This document shows positions 35,621 to 46,137 of a DNA stretch of 64,000 nt, piece after piece; the first letter of the stretch is position 1, and each line of letters opens with the position of its first letter. A program made the position numbers and the translations under genes. This stretch comes from Perkinsus olseni (lineage: Eukaryota > Perkinsozoa > Perkinsida > Perkinsidae): NCBI GenBank assembly GCA_013115135.1, contig JABANP010000006.1, positions 364,899 through 428,898 of the forward strand, written 5' to 3'. The notes beneath the pieces were generated by a model. It saw only the letters and a program-made list of their open reading frames with translations, ran no database searches and was not told the origin of the DNA.

Positions 35621-36761
35621 CACCAAGAGGTCGTGGGGAGGGTCCATAGTTGACCTCTGACCTGTTTTCCTGAGTTCACAAAGACAAAAATAGGACAAAT
35701 TAAATAAGTCCGAACGGAGGAGCAAAATGGCATGCCGAAGTACGCAGAGCATGTGTGGCACGAAATTGCGCCACTCAGCGCGATGATGCAATGACGGAAA
35801 GACTTATAACAGCGGCATGCCCGTATACCTGGAGGTAGCCGCCGGTCTAACACCCCCGGTGAAAACGGCGAGCCCGGCCTCTCAAACCGCAGGAAAAATT
35901 GAATCACGGCAGTCGAAAGATGCTTCTCCCTTCGGGCGAGGCTCTCGCCTCGACGAACCATCGCCTCGGAGGTTGGCGATGTAGCAACACATATCAGTTG
36001 AGCACATTTTGCAGTTCATACTTCAGAACTGGGCCTCTTGAAGAAGATCGGCCCGGAGCTAACTGCCACTGGTAAAAGACCCTGAATGAAAACTTCTTCC
36101 AGACAAGGGCCAAGGGTCTTGGCTCAAGACGGAAAATACAAGGCCTGTTAAGATCGCAGGAGTAGCGAAGTGAGTTATGGAAACGTGTTTACACAGCGAG
36201 AAGTACTGCGGGCTCAGGATTGCACGAACAGGTCGTCGGAAAAGTCTCAGTTTCGCTCGGAAATGTGCCGCGGATTGTGCGTGCGCAGTGAGACGCTGTG
36301 GCCCGGGGCGTTCGGAAATGACGGTGGAATGTGACGCACGGGCGTTCGCAAAAGAAGGAGGAATGTGACGCACGGGCGTGCGCAATAGTCGGTGGAATGG
36401 GACGCACGGGCGTGCGCAAAAGTATGTGGAATGTGACGCACGGGCGTGCGCTTTTAGTCAAAGGATCGCAAGCGCGCAAGATGGAGAGACACGACGTGGG
36501 TCGTGGTTTGCAGTCGTTGTGAATGTCGAAACATTTCGTTTGACATGGGCATAGTGCGTAAAAAGAGCTAAGTGCTATAATAAAGTATTTGTAAAGTTTG
36601 GTTGAAATCCTTAGGTGGATTCGCGAGATCATAGTTAGCTGAGGGGGTGTCTGATCCCGTATGTATCCCGGCGCCGGGATGTGGGTAATTTTTCGCTCGC
36701 CCAACAGGGCCCCTCCCCCAACGTGCTCGCTGGAGATCTTCGATTCCAATTGTGGAGGTTG
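35621..36761 (+). repeat. Unit B repeat, copy 2 (1141 bp)
   Basis: Starts CACCAAGAGGTCGTGGGGAG directly after the end of unit A. The hairpin is at about 35920-35967 with perfect GATGGTTC/GAACCATC arms; the 32-base repeat cluster is at 36325-36455. It joins head-to-tail with copy 3. Confidence 0.8.
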
Positions 36762-37901
36762 CACCAAGAGGTCGTGGGGAGGGTCCATAGTTGACCTCTG
36801 ACCTTTTTTCTCCCGAGTCTACAAAGGCAAAAATAGGACAAATTAAATAAGTCCGCTGGAGGAGCAAAATGGCATGCCGAATTATGCACACCATGCGTGG
36901 CACGGAGTTGCGCCACTCTGCGCGATGATGCAATGACGGAAAGACTTATAAGAGCGGCATGCCCGTATATCTGGAGGTAGCGGCCGGTCTAGCATCCCCG
37001 TTAAAAACGGCAAGCCCGGCTTGTCAAACCGCAGGGAAAATTGAACCATGGCAGTCGAAAGATGGTTCTCCCTTCGGGCGAGGCTCTCGCCTCGACGAAC
37101 CATCGCCTCGGAGGTTGGCGATGTAGGAACACATATCAGTTGAGCACATTTTGTAGTTCATGCTTCAGAACGGGGCCTCTTGAAGAAGATCGGTCCGGAG
37201 GTAACTGCCGCTGGTAAAAGACCCTGAATGAAAACTTCTTCCAGACGAGGGCCAAGGGTCTTAGCTGAAGACGGAAAATACAAGGCCTGTTAAGATCGCA
37301 GGAGTAGCGAAGTGGATTGTGGAAACGTGTTTACCAGCGAGAAGTACTGAGGGCTCAGGATTGCACGAACAGGTCGTCGGAAAAGTCTCAGTTCGCTCGG
37401 AAACGTGCCGCGGATTGTGCGTGCGCAGTGAGACGCTGTGGCCCGGGGCGTTCGGAAATGACGGTGGAATGTGACGCACGGGCGTGCGCAAAAGCAGGAG
37501 GAATGTGACGCACGGGCGTGCGCAATAGTCGGTGGAACGTGACGCACGGGCGTGCGCAAAAGTGTGTGGAATGTGACGCACGGGCGTGCGCTTTTAGTCA
37601 AAGGATCGCAAGCGCGCAAGATGGGGAGACACGACGTGGGTCGTGGTTTGCAGTCGTTGTGAATGTCGAAACATTTCGTTTGACGTGGGCATAGTGCGTA
37701 AGAAGAGCTAAGTGGTATAATAAAGTATTTGTAAAGTTTGGTTGAAATCCTTAGGTGGATTCGCGAGATCATAGTTAGCTGAGGGGGTGTCTCATCCCGT
37801 ATGTATCCCGGCGCCGGGATGTGGGGTATTTTTCGCTCGCCCAACAGGGCCCCTCCCCCAACGTGCTCGCTGGAGATCTTCGATTCCAATTGTGGAGGTT
37901 G
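36762..37901 (+). repeat. Unit B repeat, copy 3 (1140 bp)
   Basis: Head-to-tail with copy 2 and very similar to it. Hairpin at about 37060-37107, repeat cluster at 37463-37595 with four GTGACGCACGGGCGTGCGC units. Confidence 0.8.
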
Positions 37902-39030
37902 CACCCAGAGGCTTCGGGAGGGTCCAAGCTTGACGCCTGCCGTTGAACTTGCCGAATTGTGAAGACGCAAAATAGTTGAAAGGAGAGACTGAAGAGCGTA
38001 GAGAGGCCTACCTACACTGCCTCGAAGACGCAGTCGCGCAAACCAATAATACTTCCATTGTTATCAGAACAAATAGACCCACTCAAAATGCACGCCGATA
38101 CTTTATAACTATTACTCTAGAAGTAATGAAGCGGCCAGCGGCCGATTGCGAGAATTATGTAACAAAAAAACTTTGTTGAAGTACGAAAATCGAAACGATG
38201 GTTCTCCCTTCGGGCGAGGCTGACGCCTCGACGAACCATTTCGTCATTTCTTGCTGGCAAGAAGATGCTGCAGCTCGCTTATAAGTCGTTTGAAAGCTCC
38301 AAGCTAAGACCACGTGCAGGTGAGATCCACGTAGTGGGCCAGTAGGCAGATATATAGCGAACTTGCGCTCAAAATTAGCACTCGAAGAACATGTGAGCGA
38401 GGAATTGTCAGAGCTGCTTGGAGCAGCCTGCTTCGTACCAGGGAAGCAGCTGCATAATACATCGGCGTATAGTCAGTGTTTTAAAATAAGTGGGATAGGA
38501 GCAAAAACAAAGTAAACATGACATAGTGAAGAGAACCTTCGATTGTTAGGACCCCAGAGGAGATATGCACAACAGCACGTAACGCGAAAAAAGGTCGTCG
38601 CCGCGGCAGGAATGAGCGAGGTCTTTGTGCACGCGGGAAATTAGAACTTTGTGACACGAGGCGTGCGCTATATGCAGAGCAGTTTGTGCGACGCCGTGAC
38701 GCAGCGGCGCGCGCTTTTTGAGCAAAGAAATGCAAGTGCGCAAGCGGAGGAGACGTGACAGGAACCATGGTTTGTGGTTAATGTGAGTGTCAAAACATTT
38801 CGATTCGCACCGGGATAGTAGGAATAAACTTTGACGGACCATATTGAATGATTTGGAAGGTTTGAATAAATTGTAATGGGTAGGAGCAAAGATAATATAT
38901 AGGAACGGGGGGGCCTAAGCACGATAGGTTCCGGCCAGGAATGCCCGGAAGTTGTTTCTAGCGCTCGCCCTAAATTAGGACCCTCCCCCAATTGGCTCGC
39001 GGAGGTCTTTGACTCCAATTGTGGATGTGT
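37902..39030 (+). repeat. Unit B repeat, copy 4 (diverged, 1.13 kb)
   Basis: Begins CACCCAGAGGCTTCGGGAGG and ends CAATTGTGGATGTGTTCACCC, matching the borders of the other copies, but much of the middle has diverged. The hairpin is still present at 38198-38241 (ATGGTTC...GAACCAT). It joins directly to the integrase tail. Confidence 0.6.
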
Positions 39031-39037
39031 TCACCCA

Positions 39038-39400
39038 GTTGGTTCTAAGGTATTGGTGTTTTCGCCGTCGACCAAGGGACGTCATCTGCTGCAATTCCTT
39101 GGCCCCTACGTGGTTACAGAAGTAAGAAGCCCGAGCTTAAGGCTGATTGATGCTAAAGGGACCGGAGGAAGAGGTGGTCGTGATATATCGAGTCTGCAGC
39201 ATGTAAATGCTCTGATTCCCTTTCACAGTCGTACTTGCGAGGACGCGGTGGTTAAGGTCCAAGATTGGCTTCAATGTGATAAGTGTCAGTCGTGGTTGCG
39301 AGTTGATACAGATGTCGCTCGTCGATATTCAGCAGCATCAACTAAATTTTATTGTCGTCTGTTGGGCCGGGAGTGTCGCAGTCCTGCGAAGGATGATTGA
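39038..39400 (+). CDS. Integrase C-terminal domain with CW-type zinc finger
   Basis: The open frame reads GSKVLVFSPSTKGRHLLQFL then GPYVVTEVRSPSLRLID, the SH3-like C-terminal integrase domain with its GPY motif. After a linker comes DWLQCDKCQSWLRV, then STKFYCRLLGREC: W-x-Q-C-x2-C-x2-W and C-x6-C, the pattern of the CW zinc finger that reads methylated histone H3K4 in animals and plants. The last zinc cysteine is encoded by the TGT at 39374-39376, the first three bases of the 3' LTR, and the frame stops 24 bases into the LTR. Chromodomains occupy this place in chromoviruses. The host gene upstream of 39030 is separated by the repeat block. Confidence 0.75.
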   Translation, partial: VGSKVLVFSPSTKGRHLLQFLGPYVVTEVRSPSLRLIDAKGTGGRGGRDISSLQHVNALIPFHSRTCEDAVVKVQDWLQCDKCQSWLRVDTDVARRYSAASTKFYCRLLGRECRSPAKDD

Positions 39401-39631
39401 AGATTGCCTCAGAATACAAGAAGCTTCAATGGAGACAACACGTATGTACAAAGCGTGATCGATATGCACGCAAGTACATAGACTTTTTACTAAGAAACCA
39501 GATCCAAATGAGCGAGGATTTACGGTTTCATAGAGTTATTAGATCGTTATTAGAAGATGTTTTTCAGTGTCTCAAACACTTACTAGTCTTCGCCACTCTC
39601 CAATGGACGTTGAGTTCTCGGGACTAGTACA
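39374..39631 (+). repeat. 3' LTR of element 1
   Basis: 258 bases matching 29521-29778, followed by CTGT, the target-site duplicate. Confidence 0.88.
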
Positions 39632-40119
39632 CTGTGGCTGCATAGGATACGCGCTAGTAGAGTGGCTGTTGTTGTCACTGACAACTTGTCAGCAAGTTGT
39701 TGACTCAACCACATCTTGCCGATAACCATCAAATACTGTTAGTATCTTTGTTATACCCAAGTCAACTCTCTATTGTGTTAAACAGTGACTACTGGTCAGG
39801 GTGGTAAATTCAGGGAAGCATTGGGCAGAACTTCTTTTTTCCGAAATTTCAAGGAAAATTTCCGGGAATTCAGGAAATTTTCTTCAAGCCCTTCGCGGGC
39901 GTTGATTCGCCCCGCTCGCCCATGATTTTTAGTACAGAGTCTGTACTACAGACTCTATACGCATCGCCGTCGCCGAAGGGGGGAGGGGGGCGACCGTGTT
40001 TTACGGTACGAAGTATACACCGAAGGTTCGGTCTATGGCATAGACTCTATGCTTTGCGGCAGGTTACCTGCCAGTACCTTCAGGCTGCCACACTGCGCGA
40101 TGAAGTGGTGTGTGGCCAG
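39632..40119. other. Spacer between element 1 and element 2
   Basis: No gene. Contains an inverted repeat around 39931-39959 (AGTACAGAGTCTGTACT and AGACTCT) and a GAATTC/AAATTT-rich stretch near 39835-39890. It may be part of the 5' LTR region of the truncated Pao element, which resumes after element 2 at 46138. Confidence 0.35.
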
Positions 40120-40231
40120 CAAAAGCTTTGCTCAACTCGCTCTGTGACTACTGAGTTCTATGGGATCAAGGAGCAGACCACAGATCCGAGTCGAGACAAC
40201 GTTTCGTACGTGAGCGACTTTCGAACCCATC
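40120..40231 (-). repeat. Split direct repeat B2
   Basis: Starts CAAAAGCTTTGCTCAACTCG and ends CTTTCGAACCCATC; identical in extent to B1 at 40936-41047. Confidence 0.85.
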
Positions 40232-40935
40232 ACCCAAGGGTGGGAGGGAGGGAAACCTCTCCAGAATCTCTGGTGCTGATAGCAACCCACGCAACCACAA
40301 CACAATGAATGCGTGCCCGAGCTGGTTGCGCGGCTTTCCAAAGGTAGCGGAAAGTCGCGTGCGCCCAGACTAGGCGCAAACCTTGGACTCGTTGAAACGA
40401 CTAGATTTTCTGAAACGGTCTGGTTGAACTACTCGCCTGATTTGCACTAGAAGTTGGATCGAAGTTGGATCGAAGTTGGATCGAAGTTGGTTCACAGTTG
40501 GTCCGTTGGTTCGACGTTCGTTGGTTTCACTAGTCGGTTGGAGAGAACTACTAGTGTTTCTACGGTGGACTACTTATTGTCTGCAATAGACTTAGTACTA
40601 GTGACTATTTGGGGTGATTACTAGTCATTTGAGCCACTACTCTTAGGACCTAGGCTACTATCGCTCAACGTATGACTTCCGATTGTGATGCTCGGATTGA
40701 GTTCCACTAGTGATCGGTTGGCATTTGAGACTAGTGATTTGGTGGCTTGTTCCGGATTCGGTTCTCTCGCGGATCCATTTCGGCAGCGCTTGCGACACAG
40801 CACTACTCCTCTCTCACCAATCTACCGTCGCTGCCTGCCGACCCGCGCATGGTTGGCAAACTTTTGATGCTATCACTGCTACGCTCCGCTAGGACTCACT
40901 TCGCTCGTCCCAGCTACACGCGCATTGATTAGCCA
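40232..40935 (-). repeat. Split direct repeat A2 with internal spacer
   Basis: Left 97 bases match 45961-46057 and right 85 bases match 46053-46137. The middle (40329-40850) is unique and includes a short tandem array of GAAGTTGGATC at 40452-40490. Confidence 0.8.
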
Positions 40936-41047
40936 CAAAAGCTTTGCTCAACTCGCTCTGTGACTACTGAGTTCTATGGGATCAAGGAGCAGACCACAGA
41001 TCCGAGTCGAGACAACGTTTCGTACGTGAGCGACTTTCGAACCCATC
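40936..41047 (-). repeat. Split direct repeat B1
   Basis: 112 bases matching B2; borders the coding region of element 2. Confidence 0.85.
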
Positions 41048-41141
41048 CCATCATGAACTACTCCCTCAATCCCAACGTAGAAACCCAAACCGACTCTGGT
41101 TACCAGAGGTGAAGGTCACACCGTTGGTCATGTTGTTAACT

Positions 41142-42334
41142 TCACGGTACATTGACATCAGATAGCACGGTGTCCAAGACAGACTCAACAGCGATAGCAT
41201 TAACTTCCGGCATGCTGAGATACGCTTTAAAAGCGTTGGAGCGCCAACCGCCCATGCGAAGGATAGTTGCCGCAGGCGTCCCAGCAGCTAACAAGTCCCT
41301 ACAATGGCCACGACGGTAGCAATGAGAAGCATACCGGTCGGACTCGGGAATCTGCAACGCAGATAAAGCCTGCTTGGTATAAGCGTTGAAAGCAGAGTAG
41401 GAGAGAGGGTAGAACAGGAGGGAAGTCCTAGTCGACATTTGTGAACGCCTAATCAACCAATGCATGATCCGATGCAAGCATAGCAAGGGTCGCGTATTGC
41501 AAGAACAAAAACGCTGAATGTGGGCGCCACGCTGTGCATTTTTGCGCGAAGGGAGGTGAATGATTACAGCATTCTCCGAGGCCAGATCAACTTGAGAGAC
41601 GGACAAGAGAAGCAGCTCATCTTGAACGCGAAACATGCCGATGTAGGCGGTAATAGCTGCTGCTGCGAATATATGTAGTCTTTGGCTTAGTGCCCAATCT
41701 ACGATTCGGAGTAGCACGGGAAGACGAATCGCCAAGGACTCTTTCCGCGGTGTGTGTTTCTTGAGGCCCACGAGAGCAGCTTTGACACGCGGCAAGTCGA
41801 AGGAGGAGATGTCCAAGTCGAAAATGGTGCAGAATTTCTTCAGATGGCTGGTATAGTTGGAAGCAGTAAAACCGTTGTTGAATGTTGTTAACCAACGCAT
41901 CAGCATGGGCGGAGAGGGGGGCAAAAACTAACGAGCGAGGTGCCCGATAGATTTGACCATAATTGGCAAAAGGAAAAGTAGTGGCGCAGGCCTGCGTTGT
42001 AGTTCGACAATGTACCAGGTAGGATAGAGCGGATAGGGAGCTCAAAGGCAGCCCTGTCGATGAGAGATGCAACGTCAATGTTGTGCTTCGACATTGACCT
42101 CAAGAAAAGTAGTTGCTTGTTAGGAGAGGTGGCCGCTACAATGTCGTGAAGGGACTTGCCGTTGAAAGTAATTGTCTTCGTAGCCTCGATCATAGCGGAA
42201 GGATTGCTTAGCAGCTGGCGAGAAGACGGTGGACGTGACTGTCTTTGGCTGGGCCGTGAAGCACGTATCATTTGTAGTCTAGCCTTCGCTGCTGCAACAT
42301 GCTGCGGGAAGAGAATGTCGGAGGAGGATGACAT
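41142..42334 (-). pseudogene. Tyrosine recombinase of element 2, one frame break
   Basis: The N-terminal core-binding part (ATG at 42334) and the catalytic part (41924-41142) lie in different frames; a run of TTTTTGCCCCCC near 41915 marks the break, and one extra T would join them. The catalytic part has R99 (GMFRVQDEL), K128 (PSRKNA), H201-x-x-R204 (HCYRRG), W227 in the second-histidine place, and the nucleophile Y235 (FKAYLSMPE), counted from the 41924 start. The enzyme inserts the circular DNA copy of the element by site-specific recombination. The break may be a real mutation or a homopolymer error. Confidence 0.85.
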
Positions 42335-42423
42335 GGGAAGGAGATATGATTGCTAGTAACAGTGTCGCAGGAGCAAAAACTAAACATATAGATTTAACGG
42401 CTGTACGGGTTGTACATACACAC

Positions 42424-44560
42424 TCATGAAGATGTGACAGCAGGGTACCCTCCTCCGTACTGAATTAAGGACGGATGTGGAGGAATTAATCTATAACGAT
42501 CCCACGAAAGCACATGATGATACTGTCTACGGGATGGCGCATCAGCTAAATTATATTGACTACGTACGCCGCCAATCCACATGGAAATACCGAATCTGGC
42601 GGCCAAGAGCCAGAAAGCAAAAACTAAGCGATTTAAAGGAGGAGATCTTGAAGATCCCTTCAGAATCATATGTTCTACCGAGGTAGCATCTATGTAGATC
42701 GTAACGCGGTGATTGCGAAGCATAGGACCAAAAGTAGATAAGGCGCAAAGCGCAGCACAGCATTCTTGAAAGACGATGCTAGGAGGGCTACTATCTGCTA
42801 TTGAAGAGAGCGAGAGTGGAAGAGGCTCGGAGAAGTAGACGTGCTTATGATGAGGTCGTATGAGAGTCGCTCCCAGACGGGAGCTACCGTCAGCGTCAGA
42901 GTAAATGATAGCAGATGGGAGAGTGTGTAAAGATGACAGTGTAAGGCAGCGCCCTTGTAAGAAATTGCGGAGAAGGAAGAGTAAAGAACGAATACTGTCA
43001 AGCGCGGTGGAGTGCAACGTGGAAGAGCCAGATCTGCGGCCAAAGGCAATGTGATCGTAAAGCACCCGAATAAAGGGCCGACCAGCACGACAGGCAAAGG
43101 TAGAAGTGGCAAAGGTCAGCTTACCGCAAAGTTTCAAGGCTTTGCCGAACGGTAATATACCCGAAGAAAGAATATCTGAAAGATTAGAGCAAATGCGATC
43201 TAATTTTTCACGAGGGATCGAGAGAGTAATAGCGCGGTGGTACGAAGTTATCTGAATACCGAGCAAGATCATAGACTGAGAGGGAGGAGAGCATTTAGAA
43301 TCCTTGACTTTCCAACCTAATGTAGAGTTGAGAAATAAAAAGGAGGAGTATGCCGAGTGGACGGTAGTAGCATCTTCACCTCCCGAAAAATCATCGATGT
43401 AGCTAACGAGGATTATCGAGAGATAAGCCCTGGCGAGGAACACTAGGGCTTGAGATACTCTCAAATAATTCCATACACTTGACCGGGCGCCAAAAGCTTG
43501 TGCGAAGTGCCGAAAGCAATGTAAGGACGAAGTAGTAGGGTTGCGGACAGCAACAAGTGTCGAGAAAGTGTGCGGAGGAAATGAAGCCACTTGACCGTAT
43601 GCTCCTTGATGATCAGCACTCCAGATGTGGAGATCGAGGTCTCCTGACCACTTGTCAGATAGGCTGTTGTACATTTGGGTGATGAGGTCAATGGTCGGTA
43701 AGGTCATACGGCGGGAGAAGGATTGGCAGTCGTTCAAACGCGATGCCGTGTAGTCGTCGCAGGGCCTGGTTTTCGAGACTTGATGTACTGGAAATCGGCG
43801 GGAGATAAGAAAGTCAGTTGCTGAAGTTTGGCCATCGATGGGGCCTGACATAGTATGGTTGTCGACCTCGTCAAGAGCAGCTTGCCAGAGAATCGCATCA
43901 TCCTCAGAAGGACGTTCTTGTTGCATACGTTTGAACGTAGGGTCATCACACAGAAGGCCGCTTCGTAGAATGCGAGAAGGTTCCACATACTTCCATTTCT
44001 GGATAACCCCGTCGGCAAAAGACGTTCCCCGAAGAGTGGAAATGGCCATGTACTGCAAGGCCATACACCAGTTGTAGAGGAAGTAACCAGTCGCAGTAGT
44101 CAGCACGGCGTAGGAGAACGGCCATTAGTGGCAGATGCAAATGGGAGCAGAATCCGAAGATTTGCGGATCCATGTCAGCCAACCAGAGCTGTCGGGTTTC
44201 CTCAAGGGCAGTAGCAAGCCGCTTGATGCGGTTGCGTTGTTGGTGGCGCAGCTTGTTGATCGTGTGGCGGTTGGCGCTGACAAAGTGAATAGCATGTGTG
44301 AGAGACGTGGGTAAAGGGTCGGTGCTGTCGAGAGGGTGGGGCAAAGCCTGAGCGTGTTGAAGATGCTCCGCAGGGGTGTGGATAGTAGAGCAGTCGACAG
44401 TGATGGATTGGCGCTGCTTGAGGATCTGGGCGTCGGAGGAGGCGTAGTAATGGATGTCGTCGTGAGATGTGGGTATCAAAGCAGAGCACGTCGGTAAGTT
44501 ATCATCCGGGGGCAACGGAAGGAATTTGACAGAGCCGTCAGGGAGAGTGACGGGGTGCAA
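42424..44560 (-). pseudogene. Reverse transcriptase and RNase H of element 2, one frame break
   Basis: The ATG at 44560 opens MHPVTLPDGSVKFLPLPPDD; near 44130 the reading shifts by one base into the 44106-42424 frame. In that frame the reverse transcriptase has HIWSADHQGAY (first aspartate) and SYIDDFSGG (catalytic YIDD at residues 236-239). RNase H follows with IIYSDADGSS, ECCAALCAL, IYIDATSVEHMI and YNLADAPSR, giving the D-E-D-D set. The enzyme copies the element RNA. The upstream part has no recognised domain. Confidence 0.85.
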
Positions 44561-44790
44561 GTCGTAGGTGGTAGGGCGGCGGTGTAAACGACGACGCAGG
44601 CGACGTCGTGCTTTGCCAAAAAAGGCGAATGAACGGGCATGGAAAAGAGTAATAGCTACGACGAGCCGTCGTTAAGGGGGGATGGTAATTGAACGCGAGA
44701 GCGGCAGAAAGGTGTGCAACACAGCAAGGACTCGGTATCAAAGAGTCACAACGCAGGACTCCCGGAACATGGGAGGATGAGGGAAGGAGC

Positions 44791-45804
44791 TCATGCTGAG
44801 GACGGCTTAGCGCGCTTACCCGAACGAGAAGCCTCTGGAGTAGAAGAATCAGTCCACTTGAAAGACTTAGCGGGGACACCTGTAGCAGCAGGCTGGTCGT
44901 GGCGACGTTTCGGGGCGTCGGTTCCTCGAGGCGTTGGCGTGGACTTGTTCACAGCGGTACCCCAGGTGTTGGACGATGAACAACTGAGGTAGTCGCAAAT
45001 CTCGTCGACCGAAGCATTGTTGCCTAGCTTTGTATGAATTTCCTTGAGGAGGAAGGTGTGGTATAGTTCGCAACACTGTGTGTTGACCACTTTACCCTGA
45101 ATAGTGTCGCCCATGTGAGAAATGGTGTTGTCACAGTGTGAAATGAGGTGGCCTAAACCAATACTCCCAGTTAAGTGTACGGTGCAGGCCCAGACCAGGA
45201 GCCCGTGAATGAGCGTAGAGAGCTTTAGCGAGTTATCCGCGTAAGTGGAGCCCTTGTCGAGAGCGCAGTAGGAGCGGAGCGGCTTGGAGAAGAGAAGGCG
45301 GAGCCTGTCGAGACCCTGGAAAGACATGATGTCGACGAGCAACTCGGGCGGGCAGTGGAGGGAGAAGGTTAGACCACGTAAGGTATCCCTGTCACCGAGG
45401 AGATCAGCCAAAGTTGGAGGAGGACGCTTCGAACGGCCGGACGCCGGGGTCAGAGTGAGGAGCTGGGAGAGCGTCTCGAGCCACGGAGTCTCCTGATCAG
45501 GCGTAGCGGGGGCAGCCGGGGGAGCGTCAGAGGAGGAGGCGCTCTGGACGGCAGCCGCGACGTGGGTCAGCTTGCGGACAAGAAGCTTGAGAGCGGGGGA
45601 GCAGTCGTCAGCGGTGGCGCCGAAAAGACGCTCGAAGGAGGCGCCGCCAAGGAGGTGCACGTCCTCCAGAGTGAGGACAGTCGCCGCCAGAGAATTGCGG
45701 AGAACGAGCTCAGTAAGTTCGGAGTCAGTAGTGAGAACTTGCAGAGCGTCGGTAATAGAAGACTGCGGGTGCAGCTGAGCAGACGCAGTGGAGATGGTGG
45801 ACAT
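44791..45804 (-). CDS. Gag-like ORF of element 2
   Basis: The frame is open from 46032, inside A1, to 44791; the first ATG at 45804 gives MSTISTASAQLHPQSS. No zinc knuckle. The C-terminus is basic and ends KRAKPSSA, which could be a nuclear signal. Position (first ORF, before reverse transcriptase) and helical composition indicate the gag protein typical of DIRS-like elements. About 338 residues from the ATG. Confidence 0.65.
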   Translation of the reverse strand: MSTISTASAQLHPQSSITDALQVLTTDSELTELVLRNSLAATVLTLEDVHLLGGASFERLFGATADDCSPALKLLVRKLTHVAAAVQSASSSDAPPAAPATPDQETPWLETLSQLLTLTPASGRSKRPPPTLADLLGDRDTLRGLTFSLHCPPELLVDIMSFQGLDRLRLLFSKPLRSYCALDKGSTYADNSLKLSTLIHGLLVWACTVHLTGSIGLGHLISHCDNTISHMGDTIQGKVVNTQCCELYHTFLLKEIHTKLGNNASVDEICDYLSCSSSNTWGTAVNKSTPTPRGTDAPKRRHDQPAATGVPAKSFKWTDSSTPEASRSGKRAKPSSA

Positions 45805-45960
45805 AGTGGCCGCAAAGGCTGGTGGGATGAAGCTGACGAAAGAGTCAGTGCGACCGTTCGGGCGGAAATACAACGGCAACCAGGGAGAGGGAGCCGAGCC
45901 GGACGGACAGAGAGAGGCGGGAAAGCCAGCGAGGGGCAGAGGGAGACGGTCAAGCCCATA

Positions 45961-46137
45961 ACCCAAGGGTGGGAGGGAGGGAAACCTCTCCAGAATCTCT
46001 GGTGCTGATAGCAACCCACGCAACCACAACACAATGAATGCGTGCCCGAGCTGGTTGGCAAACTTTTGATGCTATCACTGCTACGCTCCGCTAGGACTCA
46101 CTTCGCTCGTCCCAGCTACACGCGCATTGATTAGCCA
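45961..46137 (-). repeat. Split direct repeat A1
   Basis: 177 bases made of the two ends of A2 joined at GGTTG, a five-base identity present at both borders of the A2 spacer. Marks the 5' end of element 2. Confidence 0.8.

Larger units (their letters stand above)
29521..39631 (+). mobile_element. LTR retrotransposon 1, gag-integrase with CW zinc finger, internally rearranged
   Basis: Bounded by two 258-base direct repeats (29521-29778 and 39374-39631), each TGTCGCAG...TACA, flanked by CTGT on both sides (29517-29520 and 39632-39635). It encodes a broken gag, a gag-integrase fusion (30237-31613) and the integrase tail with CW finger (39038-39400). Protease, reverse transcriptase and RNase H are missing. 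About 7.3 kb of non-coding repeats lies between the two integrase parts. The polymerase order cannot be read; a Ty3-like origin is inferred from the integrase. It is probably non-autonomous. Confidence 0.8.
40120..46137 (-). mobile_element. Tyrosine-recombinase retrotransposon (Ngaro/PAT-like) with split direct repeats
   Basis: On the plus strand the order is B2 (40120-40231), A2 (40232-40935), B1 (40936-41047), coding region, A1 (45961-46137). The genes read on the minus strand: gag, then reverse transcriptase/RNase H, then tyrosine recombinase. Both B copies are 112 bases. A1 is 177 bases, and its two halves match the two ends of A2 (97 and 85 bases, overlapping by five), which carries about 520 extra bases between them. 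No target duplication is expected or seen. Split direct repeats with a YR are typical of the PAT and Ngaro branches of DIRS-like elements. Three single-base frame breaks are present. Confidence 0.85.

Noticed and set aside
32734..38842. Many overlapping 90-220-residue frames, mainly on the minus strand
   Set aside because: They lie within the 1.1-kb repeats, occur in several frames at once, mostly lack ATG starts, and reflect GC-rich tandem motifs.
32677..39030. Hammerhead-type ribozyme in the repeated hairpin unit
   Set aside because: I looked for the CUGANGA and GAAA core in the right order in the units and did not find it.
41142..41924. Bacterial or phage integrase acquired by transfer
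   Set aside because: The recombinase lies next to RT/RNase H and gag between split direct repeats, which explains it as part of a YR retrotransposon.
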